Assembly: GCA_009667805.1 (NCBI GenBank)
Contig: CM019066.1
Location: 120,171,690 to 120,235,689 of the forward strand
Direction of reading: 5' to 3'
Length of the DNA: 64,000 nt
Source of the DNA: Leptobrachium leishanense
Taxonomy: Eukaryota; Chordata; Amphibia; Anura; Megophryidae
The notes under the pieces are model-generated. The model worked only from the letters and a program-made list of their open reading frames with translations. It made no database searches and was not told the origin of the DNA. Positions 10,540 to 19,991 of this stretch are shown here, one piece after another. The position numbers were made by a program, and so were the translations under genes. The first letter of the stretch is position 1, and every line of letters starts with the position of its first letter.

Positions 10540-11460
10540 AAAATACATATATTTCTGGTCGGCAATGTCTTACGAGTTCAACGGTACCCCCCATGTAGAG
10601 GTTTTATGAGGTTTTTAAAAGTTACAGGGTCAAATATAGAGTTTGCACATTTCACGTTTTACAACTTGAAATTTGCCAGATTGGTTTCCTGGCCCTATGT
10701 TGACTTTGAGAGGTTATGGCAGCCCAGGTATGAAAAGTACCCCAACATGTCATACCATTTTGAAAAGTAGACAACCCAGGCTATTCCAAATGGTGTACGT
10801 TTCGTTTTTTTATAGTAGTCACTTAGTCGCAAACTTGGTCTTCATGTTTGTATTTTGCATTTTTCACACAAAAACTGTTATTTTACTGATGATATCATGC
10901 TCAGTCAACCTTTTACTGGCCTACAAAATTGATATTTGTGGTCGGCAATGTGTTACGAGTTCAACGGTACCCTCCATTTAGCATTTTTATTTTGCTTTTT
11001 GGAAAGTTACACGATAAAATGTAGAGTTTGCCAGATTGGTTTTCTGGGCCTAGGTTGAATTTGAGAGGGTATGGCAGCCCAGGTATGAAAAGTACCCCAT
11101 CATGGCATATCATTTTGAGAAGTAGACAACCCAGAGTGTTGAAAATGGGGTATGTCCAGTTTTGTATAGTAGCCACTTAGTCACAAACCCTGGCCACACT
11201 TAGTCTTCATGATTGTGTTTTGCATTTGTTTTACACGAAAACTGTTATTTTGCTGCTAATATCCTGCTCAGTCAACCTTTTCCTGGCCTATAACATTGAT
11301 ATTTGTGTTCGGCAATGTGTTACGAATTCAACGGTACCCCACATGTAGCATTTTTATTTAGTTTTTTGGTAATTTGACAAGTGATTTTCAGGTTTTATGT
11401 CGACTTTGAGAGAACATGGCACGCCAAGAAAGAATATTGCTCCAAAGATGACGTGCCAAT
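10540..11460. repeat. Three tandem, diverged copies of a roughly 370-bp repeat
   Basis: The motif GGCAATGT[C/G]TTACGA[G/A]TTCAACGG recurs near 10561, 10943 and 11310. Between them GGCAGCCCAGGTATGAAAAG and TCAGTCAACCTTTT recur at matching offsets. Nothing suggests coding. Confidence 0.85.
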
Positions 11461-11574
11461 GATTCTAAATTAGTATTTTGAGTTGTTTGGTGCAGCCACT
11501 TTAGAATAGCTGGGCTTAACGTAAACAGGGACAGGCCAAATTCAGGGGATTCCAGAAGTCAGAGTAGTCGTTAT

Positions 11575-12327
11575 AACAAGCCAATGAGTCGGTACAGGCA
11601 GCAAACAAAGAGTAGTCGTTATAACAAGCCAATGAGTCGGTACAGGCAGCAAACAAAGAGTAGTCGGTATAACAAGCCAATGAGTCGGTACAGGCAGCAA
11701 ACAAAGAGTAGTCGGTATAACAAGCCAATGAGTCGGTACAGGCAGCAAACAAAGAGTAGTCGGTATAACAAGCCAATGAGTCGGTACAGGCAGCAAACAA
11801 AGAGTAGTCGGTATAACAAGCCAATGAGTCGGTACAGGCAGCAAACAAAGAGTAGTCGGTATATAACAAGCCAATGAGTCGGTACAGGCAGCAAACAAAG
11901 AGTAGTCGGTATAACAAGCCAATGAGTCGGTACAGGCAGCAAACAAAGAGTAGTTGGTATAACAAGCCAATGAGTCGGTACAGGCAGCAAACAAAGAGTA
12001 GTCGGTATAACAAGCCAATGAGTCGGTACAGGCAGCAAACAAAGAGTAGTCGGTATAACAAGCCAATGAGTCGGTACAGGCAGCAAACAAAGAGTAGTCG
12101 GTATAACAAGCCAATGAGTCGGTACAGGCAGCAAACAAAGAGTAGTCGGTATAACAAGCCAATGAGTCGGTACAGGCAGCAAACAAAGAGTAGTTGGTAT
12201 AACAAGCCAATGAGTCGGTACAGGCAGCAAACAAAGAGTAGTCGGTATAACAAGCCAATGAGTCGGTACAGGCAGCAAACAAAGAGTAGTTGGTATAACA
12301 AGCCAATGAGTCGGTACAGGCAGCAAA
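11575..12327. repeat. 48-bp minisatellite, about 15-16 copies
   Basis: Unit contains GTCGGTATAACAAGCCAATG. Because 48 is a multiple of 3, every frame without a stop stays open for hundreds of codons (for example the 16-residue unit MSRYRQQTKSSRYNKP on the plus strand). One unit near 11855 has two extra bases (GTATATAAC), which shifts frame. Copies are almost identical, indicating recent expansion. It lies just beyond the transposase stop codon. Confidence 0.95.
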
Positions 12328-12357
12328 GGGTAATCGGGACAAAGCAGAAAAGGGGAT

Positions 12358-14034
12358 TTAGTAATTTAGCTCGGTATGATAAATTTTGAAGCACTCGGTT
12401 ATGCAGAGGCCAGGTAGAGATGGGCAGGTAGGGCAATAATAACTAGAATCCTTTCGGATTCCTTTCTTGCGGCAGACACGACACTTTTTCTGGGGGGACT
12501 TTTTACAGCGGGTGGGAGGGACTCGGGAAGGAAAGTGTCTGCCGCTTAATCTTTGGAGATCTCCTGAGTCCAAAGCGGATGTAACGGGGGCCGGGGTTAG
12601 GATAAGTTGGGATATGATCTCAAGCATGAATTCTAGGAAGGGATATGGCTTTTGTACTGCTGCCTGCTTGTAGAGCACGTACGCATTGAAAATTGCTATC
12701 TCGGTCAAATAGATGGCAATCTTCTTGTACCATTCCCTAGTCTTTCGGTTCACCAGATAAGGCTGTATACATTGATCAGCCAAGTCTACTCCTCCCATAA
12801 ACTTGCTGTAATCTACAATGCACTTCGGCTTTTCCAGTGGCTCAGTCCTAACTCTCACAGGCACTGGCACTGTACTTTCGTCGTGCACTGTAGATAACAT
12901 GTATACATCCTTCTTATCGGTGAACCGAAGGGCTAGCACTTCTTCCTGACGTAGAGATGAAGAGGAGCCTCTACTTTTTTTGCCTGCTGTCAGGATTTGG
13001 GGAAAACCTCTGCGATTCTTCTGCACTGTGCCACACGCAAGGGTCTCAAAACAATATAAATTTTTAAATAGGTCGATACTGGTGTAATAGTTATCGACCC
13101 ATAAATTATAGCCCTTGTTGAATAGGGGATAGACCAGATCCCACACAATTTTTCCACTGGTGCCAATACAATCGGGGCATCCTGGGGGGTCAAGGTGGCT
13201 ATCTTTCCCTTCGTATATTCTAAACGCCCATGTGTAGCCTGTTGTGGACTCACACAATTTATAAAATTTGACGCCATACCGGGATCGCTTGCTTGGGATA
13301 TACTGCTTGAAGAGCAGTCTGCCTTTGAATTTCATAAGGGACTTGTCTACAGATATATTTTGGTCGTGAACATAATTATCGGTGAATTTGGCAGACATAA
13401 GACTGATAAGGGGCCGAATTTTATAGAGGCGGTCATGCATTGGGTCGTTTCTTGGTGGGCACAGTGCGTTGTCATTAAAATGGAGGAATTGCATGAAATT
13501 TTCGTATCTCTCCCTCTTCATAACCCTTAGGAATAGTGGGGTAGCCAGGATGGGGTTTTTGTGCCAGTAAGACCGGATACTTGGCTTCTTCACTATTCCC
13601 ATTACGGGGGTTAGAGCCCAAATTTTTTTTAACTCTATCACATCCGTTGGGTGCCACTTGTTACGTCTGTGGCGATGTGAATCCGGATGCGCATCAAGAT
13701 ACTGGTTGGCAAACAGGTTGGTTTGCTCAACCACCATCTCGAATACGTCGTCTGACATAAAGAGATTAAAAAAGCTCACTGGCTCACAGTCCTCTACCAT
13801 TACTGTGATGCCAGGAGTCGCTATAAATGGGGGTATTTCTGGGGCAGCCATATTTGGGGGTACCCAATTGCTCTCGCGCCTCGCAGTAGATGGTGGGGGG
13901 TCACCATCACTGGAGGGTTCACTACGGGGCTCTATATCAGAGGCTGTGAGAGTGTCACTGTCGGCGAGAGCGTCGCTCTCAGAGGCGGCCAGGATCTCAT
14001 ATGCCTCTTCTGGGGAATAAAAGCGGGAGGACAT
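12358..14034 (-). CDS. piggyBac transposase, intact 558 aa
   Basis: Catalyses TTAA-specific excision and insertion of the surrounding element through a DDD active site. Candidate catalytic residues are D230 in NISVDKSLMKFKGR, D314 in LWVDNYYTS and D417 in MGGVDLADQ, in the usual piggyBac contexts. An acidic, disordered N-terminus (residues 1-60) precedes the DDE_Tnp_1_7-type core (about 85-460). The C-terminal cysteine-rich zinc-binding domain spans about residues 510-553, with CRVC, CPTC, CITEC and a final histidine. Length is close to the ~590 aa of family members. The start MSSRFYS is chosen because it precedes the acidic tract and gives the full core. No stop or frameshift is visible. Confidence 0.96.
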   Translation of the reverse strand: MSSRFYSPEEAYEILAASESDALADSDTLTASDIEPRSEPSSDGDPPPSTARRESNWVPPNMAAPEIPPFIATPGITVMVEDCEPVSFFNLFMSDDVFEMVVEQTNLFANQYLDAHPDSHRHRRNKWHPTDVIELKKIWALTPVMGIVKKPSIRSYWHKNPILATPLFLRVMKRERYENFMQFLHFNDNALCPPRNDPMHDRLYKIRPLISLMSAKFTDNYVHDQNISVDKSLMKFKGRLLFKQYIPSKRSRYGVKFYKLCESTTGYTWAFRIYEGKDSHLDPPGCPDCIGTSGKIVWDLVYPLFNKGYNLWVDNYYTSIDLFKNLYCFETLACGTVQKNRRGFPQILTAGKKSRGSSSSLRQEEVLALRFTDKKDVYMLSTVHDESTVPVPVRVRTEPLEKPKCIVDYSKFMGGVDLADQCIQPYLVNRKTREWYKKIAIYLTEIAIFNAYVLYKQAAVQKPYPFLEFMLEIISQLILTPAPVTSALDSGDLQRLSGRHFPSRVPPTRCKKSPQKKCRVCRKKGIRKDSSYYCPTCPSLPGLCITECFKIYHTELNY

Positions 14035-14162
14035 TTTTATGGGGATCTTGTTATAACTAATTAAATGGGAGGTCGGGGAACTGATGGGGTCAAGTACACA
14101 AATAAAATATTAGAACACCTAAACTAAGCCCTTCCGGTCCTTGTAGTGGCTGGTACTTCTAT

Positions 14163-14473
14163 CTATCTAGACAAGGGTAGTCAGGAATGCCACGGGGTCG
14201 TATGCCAATACGGGTAGTCAGAAATGCCAAGGGTCGTATGCCAATGCGGGTAGTCAGAAATGCCAGGGGTCGTATGCCAATGCGGGTAGTCAGAAATGCC
14301 AGGGGTCGTATGCCAATGCGGGTAGTCAGAAATGCCAGGGGTCGTATGCCAATGCGGGTAGTCAGAAATGCCAGGGGTCGTATGCCAATGCGGGTAGTCA
14401 GAAATGCCAGGGGGTCGTATGCCAATGCGGGTAGTCATAAATGCCAAAGGGTCGTATGCCAATGCGGGTTCTC
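14163..14473. repeat. 36-bp minisatellite, about 8-9 copies
   Basis: Unit contains GGTAGTCAGAAATGCCAGGG followed by GTCGTATGCCAATGCG. It lies ~130 bp upstream of the transposase start, in what should be the promoter or 5' UTR region. Confidence 0.93.
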
Positions 14474-14479
14474 AATCGG

Positions 14480-15325
14480 GGGTACACTGCCAATCAGGGG
14501 TACACTGCAGGCCAGGGGGTACAGTGCCTGGGTTTTTTTTCAGGTTTTTTTTCAGCCAGGGGGTACTGTGCCTGGGGGTTTTTTTTCAGTAATTTTTTCA
14601 GCCAGGGGGTACTGTGCCAGGAGGGTACAGTGCCTGCCAGGGGGTACTGTACCTGGGATTTTTTTCAGGGTTTTTTTCAGCCAGGGGGTACTGTGCCAGC
14701 CAGGGGGTACTGTACCTGGGTTTTTTTTTTCTGCCAGGGGGTACTGTGCCTGGGGTTTTTTTTTCAGGTTTTTTTCAGCCAGGGGGTACTGTGCCAGGAG
14801 GGTACAGTGCCTGCCAGGAGGGTACAGTGCCTGCCAGGGGGTACAGTACCTGGGGTTTTTTTCTTCAGCCATGGGGTACTGTGCCTGGGGATTTTGTTTT
14901 CAGCCAGGGGGTACTTTGCCTGGAGGTTTTTTCAGGGGTTTTTTCAGCCAGGGGGTACTGTGCCAGGAGGGTACAGTGCCAGCCAGGAGGGTACAGTGCC
15001 AGCCAGGAGGGTACTGTACCTGGGTTTTTTTTCAGTTTTTTCTTCAGCCAGGGGGTACTGTGCCAGGAGGGTACAGTGCCAGCCAAGGGGGTACTGTACC
15101 TGGGGGGGTCATTTTTTTTTCAGCCAGGGGGTACTGTGCCTGGGTTTTTTTTTTTCAGCCAGGGGGTACTGTGCCAGGAGGGTACAGTGCTTGCCAGGGG
15201 GTACAGTGCTAGCCAGGGGGTCAGTACCTGGGTTTTTTTCAGGGTTTTTTCAGCTTTTTTATGGCCAGGGGGTACTGTGCCAGTAAGGTACAGTGCCTGC
15301 CAGGGGGTACAGTACAGTACAGGGG
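14480..15325. repeat. Irregular G-rich/T-tract minisatellite
   Basis: Composed of variable-order modules: CCAGGGGGTACTGTGCC, CAGGAGGGTACAGTGCC and T-tracts preceded by CCTGGG. The long ORFs across it result from repetition. G-runs alternate with T8-T10 tracts. Confidence 0.9.
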
Positions 15326-15426
15326 GCCAAGGTTTTTTTTGGGGGGTTTTGGTGGTGCTCCTTCTCTCTGTCTCTCTCTCTCTGCTCCTCAGATCGCAAT
15401 GAGGAACAGGAGAAAGGGGCAGAGAC

Positions 15427-15759
15427 AATGTCTCAGCCAATGCAACAATCATTGGCTGAGACATTCTGACAGTTGCAGAGGTGACACCTTGTCACCGCTG
15501 CAACTGTCAAATCCAAGCGCCGGATTGGCTGCTTGGATGTTTCCACGAGGGAAACGGCCCGCCTCCCTTCCCACAATGCCGATCGCCAGCTGGGAGGGTC
15601 TGCCCGGGTGTCAGGCAGACCCCCAGCCGGCGATCGGCATTATGGGAAGGGAGGCGGGCCGTTTTTCGGCGCGCAGAGGCACCAAACGCCGCGGGGCGTA
15701 CCATGCCGTCCTGCGGCATTAAAGCCCAAGCGGTGCAGGACGGCATGGTACGCCCTGCG
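15427..15759. repeat. Five consecutive hairpins at the right end of the piggyBac element
   Basis: Inverted repeats at 15427-15465, 15467-15509, 15511-15538, 15553-15663 and 15690-15759, the last ending 11 bp before the element end. The arms of the fourth include AACGGCCCGCCTCCCTTCCC and its inverse. Confidence 0.9.
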
Positions 15760-15770
15760 TCCTTAAGGGG

Positions 15771-15774
15771 TTAA
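15771..15774. repeat. Right TTAA target duplication of the piggyBac element
   Basis: TTAA follows GTCCTTAAGGGG and pairs with 10226-10229. Confidence 0.93.
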
Positions 15775-16404
15775 ACATGGTCATGTTTGGTATCATTGGA
15801 AAGGAACCCTCTATCTCCACCCCTATCTTTACTTAGGAGTTAATGAGGACGTTCCCCACACGTCCTCAGCAGTGAAAGGAATGGGAGGCGGGAATGAAAG
15901 TGTTAAACATTAACCCCTCCTGACCTCTAGACACCCACTTTACGATTATAACCTTTTAGTTTAGTTTTAAACTTACCTTAAATCCCTCTGAGCTGGCCTG
16001 TTCATAACAAGCTGCTGGCTCCCTGTAAACTGCAGCTGTCATGTGACTGCAGAAGGCCAGACACTTGAGCGAGTGTCCAGCCAATCCAATGTCTCTCAAT
16101 GACGGAGTGCATTGACAACCACTGGTGGGAACTGGGTCCAGAAATCCCAGAACCTGATCCTACTGCTCAGGTTCTCTGTAGGGCTAGTCCTCCACATTCG
16201 GTGGGCTGAAGCAGGGGAGATGGCACTCAGATTACTGTGACCATTCAAATGACAATGAGTGGTATTAGAGCATAGAGTGCCCCTTTCCAAATTATTTAAG
16301 CAAACGAATTTACTTACATGGAGTCTGTGAACAAAGCAGATTTTTTTTCATTTCTTATTTGTGTTTTGTGCAACCTAGGCAACCTTAGCTTAGAAAATAT
16401 AGGG
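15775..16404. other. Flank of the piggyBac element, no gene seen
   Basis: CTCAGCAGTGAAAGG at 15866 is the inverse of CCCTTCACTGCTGAG at 10138, suggesting an older piggyBac-like repeat into which the present element inserted. The rest shows no recognised feature. Confidence 0.4.
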
Positions 16405-16832
16405 CGAAGGAGAAAAGTTACCAGGAAAGGCTTAATGATCTTAACATGTACAGCTTGGAAAAAAGACGAGACAGAGGTGATATGATAGAAACATTTAAAT
16501 ACGTAAAGGGAATCCACAAGGTAGAGGAAGGGAGTATATTTAAACGGAAACAAAGTAGCAAAACAAGAGGACATAGTCTTAGATTAGAGGGGCAAAGGTT
16601 TAAAAGTAACATCAGGAAGCATCATTTTACTGAGAGGGTGGTGGATACATGGAACAGCCTTCCAGTTGAAGTGGTAGAGGCCAAAACAGTAATTGAATTT
16701 AAGCAAGCATGGGATAGGCATAAGGTTATCCTAAACAAAAGATAAATCCAGGTAAAGTATCCATGTAATTGGGCAGACTAGATGGGCCGAAAGGTTCTTA
16801 TCTGCCGACATTTTTCTATGTTTCTATATTTC
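16405..16832 (+). mobile_element. 5'-truncated CR1-type LINE
   Basis: Contains the C-terminal end of the CR1 reverse transcriptase ORF and a short 3' region with the conserved AGATGGGCCGAAAGGTTCTT and TCTATGTTTCTAT tail. No target duplication was identified. Confidence 0.92.
16410..16745 (+). pseudogene. CR1 reverse transcriptase ORF2, C-terminal remnant
   Basis: About 110 codons remain open and match the end of CR1 ORF2: YSLEKRRDRGDMIETFK, then TRGHSLRLEGQRF, then FTERVVDTWNSLP and a final FKQAWDRH helix. This region lies after the polymerase palm and has no catalytic residues. Upstream coding sequence is lost through 5' truncation, the normal result of target-primed reverse transcription. 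Confidence 0.92.
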
Positions 16833-17041
16833 TAGATTATTCTACCACTCTTTTGTCTTTTTAGAGCCAATGTCAATTGAGTGTTGAAATTAACCGCTGT
16901 TTTATGTGTATACAAAAAAGGACATAAAAGTTGGAGTTCCTCTTTTTGCAGGAATTCAGTATGAGCTGGGATCAGGAGTTGTCCCTGCCAGTATGGAGAT
17001 TTGTTTTTTTGCTTTCAGGGACAATCCGACTGGTCAACTAA

Positions 17042-17374
17042 GCCTGCAGTCAGACAAGTGTTTTTCAGAGTGGAAGGAACGTCAGTGAGAGTGGACTTCC
17101 ACTCTGCAGCCTGTCTGGCCAACTCGCTGAGCGTAGTTAGTGCACTCAGCGCTGCAATGCTTGATTCTCCTATGGAGGATCGCGCTTTGCAGCCCCATTG
17201 AACGCGCTTTGTAGAATTTCGACGGGAAGGCTTTCAGAATATCCGCTGTAGCATGTGTAATTTGTGCGCGCGCTACAGTGTGTGGCTAGTCCTGTCGAAG
17301 TGTCACAACGCTGCGACGGATGCCAGGAGGCACGTCTGTATGGGCGCACCTAGTGCGCTTGTCTGACACTGACC
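17042..17374. mobile_element. MITE-3 copy, PIF/Harbinger-type
   Basis: Termini GCCTGCAGTCAGACAAGTG and the inverse of a GGTCAGTGTCAGAC-type end. TAA duplicates at 17039-17041 and 17375-17377. Interior matches the copy at 39033 in reverse orientation (GAGTGGAAGGAACGTC and GTATGGGCGCAC). Confidence 0.88.
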
Positions 17375-17729
17375 TAAGGTGAGCAGACCTGCTGAACTGC
17401 CAAACTGATATATAAGTGACCACACTGTATGGCTTCCTGAGATTATAATTAGGTTGAATTGAGTGGTTTGAAGCAATCTTCAAAAAACACAGTTTTCATG
17501 GTGTAGTTGCACCACAGAAGTGTCACCATTCAAACAAAACATCACAATACACAGAGCCAGGCATAAACTGGCAACGGAAAGTCTCCCATCTTTGGACTCT
17601 GTACAGGGAAGACAGGTCCTTATTTTCTAATGATCCAACACGACATTTCTTATTTCCAGCTTCGTGTATGTGGTTGTGGCAAGGCTCTTTCCTGTCACGG
17701 AGCAACACTGCGGTTATTGGCCAGGAGAG
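17375..17729. other. Intronic sequence without recognised feature
   Basis: Spacer between a Harbinger MITE and the hAT element. No coding block seen. Confidence 0.4.
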
Positions 17730-17938
17730 GTTCATACCAGGGGCGTAACTACCAGGGGTGCAGAGGGTGCCACCGCACCCGGGCCCTTGAGTCTGGGGGG
17801 CCCACACTCAGCTGCCTGGGGGATTGCTATTTTTTATATATTATTATTTTTTTAAATTTATTTTATACTTAATTGTGAGTTTTATTTTGGCGCTCTGTGA
17901 TACACTCCACAAATATTACAGTGGGTTTTGTTGCTGTA

Positions 17939-18708
17939 TGTCACGGAACGGACATGACCGCTCTTTTCAGCGAGCCACAGGACTAAAGACTGAACCCTTT
18001 TTAAAGACCATTTTTCCGGTTTTCGTTTTGGTTTTGCGTGTGAGCCTATGGACCTCTTATTTTATTGCTAGATGTGGTTTTATTGGTGTAATGTAATGAA
18101 AATGTACCCTGTATGATGTGACTGTAAAAGTATGAAAGAAACCGTTTGTATGAGTTTTTCCCCGTCGCCATTTTGCTCATCCCAGCATAGTTTCACAGAA
18201 CAAAGGATCTCATGCCCCAAGATGGAGGATACAGCAAGCCAGCTGATTGGAGGCTTTTCCAAGACCTCAGCTGCCTAATCCCTGGACAATGGGAAGGCTG
18301 AAAGGGACCTGATAGGGAACAGGAGGCTGGGAAAGGAGCCAATCAGTGCTGGTTGTGTGGGTGGGGGAGTTGGTAATCTGTTTGTGTGAAGTTGTATAAA
18401 TGACCCTGTTGAAACCCATAAAATTCAGTTCACTGTTTTAAAGCATACAGCCGCGTCTGGTGTCTTCATTTCAGAGCTACAATCACTATTGCAGGAGACA
18501 CTCAGCGGTCTCCTGCATCACCACTCAACCCAGGAACGGGATCCCCAGGCAACACCGCACCATCTCTCCAGACGCCGGACCAACGCCATTTCATCCTCCA
18601 GGCCGCTCGAGACGCCGAGTGCCGTGCCACTCGGTAGTCGGGCCGGACGTCATCAAAGGGGGGGGGTCAGATAGAGCAGGACCGCAGGCGGACTTCCATC
18701 CCGTCACA
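17939..18708 (+). repeat. 5' LTR, 770 bp
   Basis: TATAAA at 18395 and an ATAAAA signal shortly after mark a likely U3/R region. The leading 198 bp and the final 34 bp are shared with the 3' LTR. Confidence 0.9.
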
Positions 18709-18762
18709 TTGGTGGCAAGCGGTGAGGATAGGCTCTCTGAACCCCCAGAAAAAGCACTCAGC

Positions 18763-19839
18763 ATGGCAGGGTACGCCAACTACAAAAAAGACACCCTGCG
18801 GAGCATCCTGGAGAGCCGAGGAGGCACCCCGGGCTCAAAAAGTAAAGCCGCCCTGATCGAGGAACTGCAGGAAATGGACCAGGGAGCCGTGGGCATGCCA
18901 ACCTTACCACCCACCCAGGCATTGGTCCCAGAAGATCCCTTCCAAAAGGAAATGCGGCAGCGGCTAGCCCTCTTCGGAGCCGCCCCGTCAGAAGCCGCTA
19001 TACACAACGCCATCCAGGAGGTCCGGCAGGAAGAGGAGCAAGAGAAGGACCGTCAGCACGAGCTGCGGATGGCGCTGCTCCGAGCAAAAAGGACTGAATA
19101 CCCTGCCCCTGAACCCTACCCCGTAGAACCCTGGTTCGAGGTTGACAGCTCGACTGGAGCTTCATCCAGGGAATCTACACCCCCCAGCGATACTTCTTTT
19201 TGGACTTACAGCTCGCCTGGAGTTTTAATTGAGGAAACCGCACATCTCAGCGACCCTTGGATGGAGGCTTACAGCCCGCCTGGAGCTGCATCCGAGGACG
19301 CCACACCCCCCATCGAGTGGTGGTGCCACTGTTCCAGCACCCTCGCAGACACGAGGGCTGAATTCCCGAGAAGGCTACAGGAGGGCCTGGATCGGTATCA
19401 TGGATCTACAGTTGAGCCCTCTGGGCCCGAGTGGCGGGACGAGATCCGCCAAGAACTCTGGTACGAGGCACTGTACCATGAAAGGGACTACCATGGTGTC
19501 AATGTTCCCTCCGACGCTGCCATCTACCAAGTGCAGTACAATGCCAGAGCAGCATTCCTGAAAGGCCGACCCCCAGAGGAGTGGGAGGCAGAGCTCCAAT
19601 ACCTGGTTCAGCAGGAGATCGCACTGGACGCCGCTTACCGGGCGTCCCAGTGGTTAATAGGCCCTCTGCTACCCCGCAGCCTGGACGGCGCCTCCACCGC
19701 AGGCCTCCACTACGGCGGCACAGGGCTGCTATACGAAAGGATGGCCAACGACCCCTGGTTTGGAGAAGAGTCGGAGTGGCGGTTGGAGGAGATACTGGAA
19801 CGCCGGGAAGAGGAACTCTCATACGAGAGCAAGGACTGA
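18763..19839 (+). CDS. Gag-like ORF with N-terminal SAP-like motif
   Basis: A 358-codon ORF starts 54 bp after the 5' LTR. I choose MAGYANYKK because it lies past the primer-binding site; the open frame extends upstream into the LTR. Residues ~7-40 (KKDTLRSILESRGG, then KSKAALIEELQ) look like a SAP-type helix-extended-helix motif, also seen at the start of some Gag proteins. The rest is charged and partly helical, with many Glu/Arg and Trp residues (PPEEWEAELQYLVQQE). There is no CCHC zinc knuckle. It ends at TGA, and the same frame continues open for about 65 codons beyond. Role inferred: particle or RNA-binding structural protein. Confidence 0.72.
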   Translation: MAGYANYKKDTLRSILESRGGTPGSKSKAALIEELQEMDQGAVGMPTLPPTQALVPEDPFQKEMRQRLALFGAAPSEAAIHNAIQEVRQEEEQEKDRQHELRMALLRAKRTEYPAPEPYPVEPWFEVDSSTGASSRESTPPSDTSFWTYSSPGVLIEETAHLSDPWMEAYSPPGAASEDATPPIEWWCHCSSTLADTRAEFPRRLQEGLDRYHGSTVEPSGPEWRDEIRQELWYEALYHERDYHGVNVPSDAAIYQVQYNARAAFLKGRPPEEWEAELQYLVQQEIALDAAYRASQWLIGPLLPRSLDGASTAGLHYGGTGLLYERMANDPWFGEESEWRLEEILERREEELSYESKD

Positions 19840-19991
19840 GAGATAGAGGAACTGGAGTTCCTGGTAGAGCGCGAATGGGAGCTTGAGAAGGCCTACAGAA
19901 GGTTGTTGGACGACGCTCCGCAGTCAGGCCTAAGCCCCATGACCTGGGACTGTCTGGCCGAAGAAGCAGACAGACCAAGTGACACGAAGTA

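Larger units (their letters stand above)
10230..15770 (-). mobile_element. Complete piggyBac transposon, 5541 bp
   Basis: Both ends carry the 12-bp inverted repeat CCCCTTAAGGAC, each flanked by TTAA. The transposase gene reads on the minus strand. The element also contains three diverged copies of a ~370-bp repeat (10540-11460), a 48-bp minisatellite downstream of the transposase, a 36-bp minisatellite and a G-rich irregular repeat upstream of it, and five adjacent hairpins at the right end. piggyBac elements usually measure 2-3 kb, so this one is enlarged by repeats. Intact ends and an intact coding region make it a candidate active or recently active element. Confidence 0.93.

Noticed and set aside
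11516..12436. ORFs of 171-306 codons on both strands across the 48-bp repeat
   Set aside because: Unit length is a multiple of three, so open frames appear in several phases and both strands. No start context or non-repeat domain.
14187..15402. ORFs up to 341 codons in the G-rich repeat
   Set aside because: Pure repeat translation (PGGTVPG-type), present in all three forward frames.
18709..18726. Assignment of the LTR primer-binding site to a particular tRNA
   Set aside because: TTGGTGGCAAGCGG is plausible by position, but I cannot match it to one tRNA without a search.
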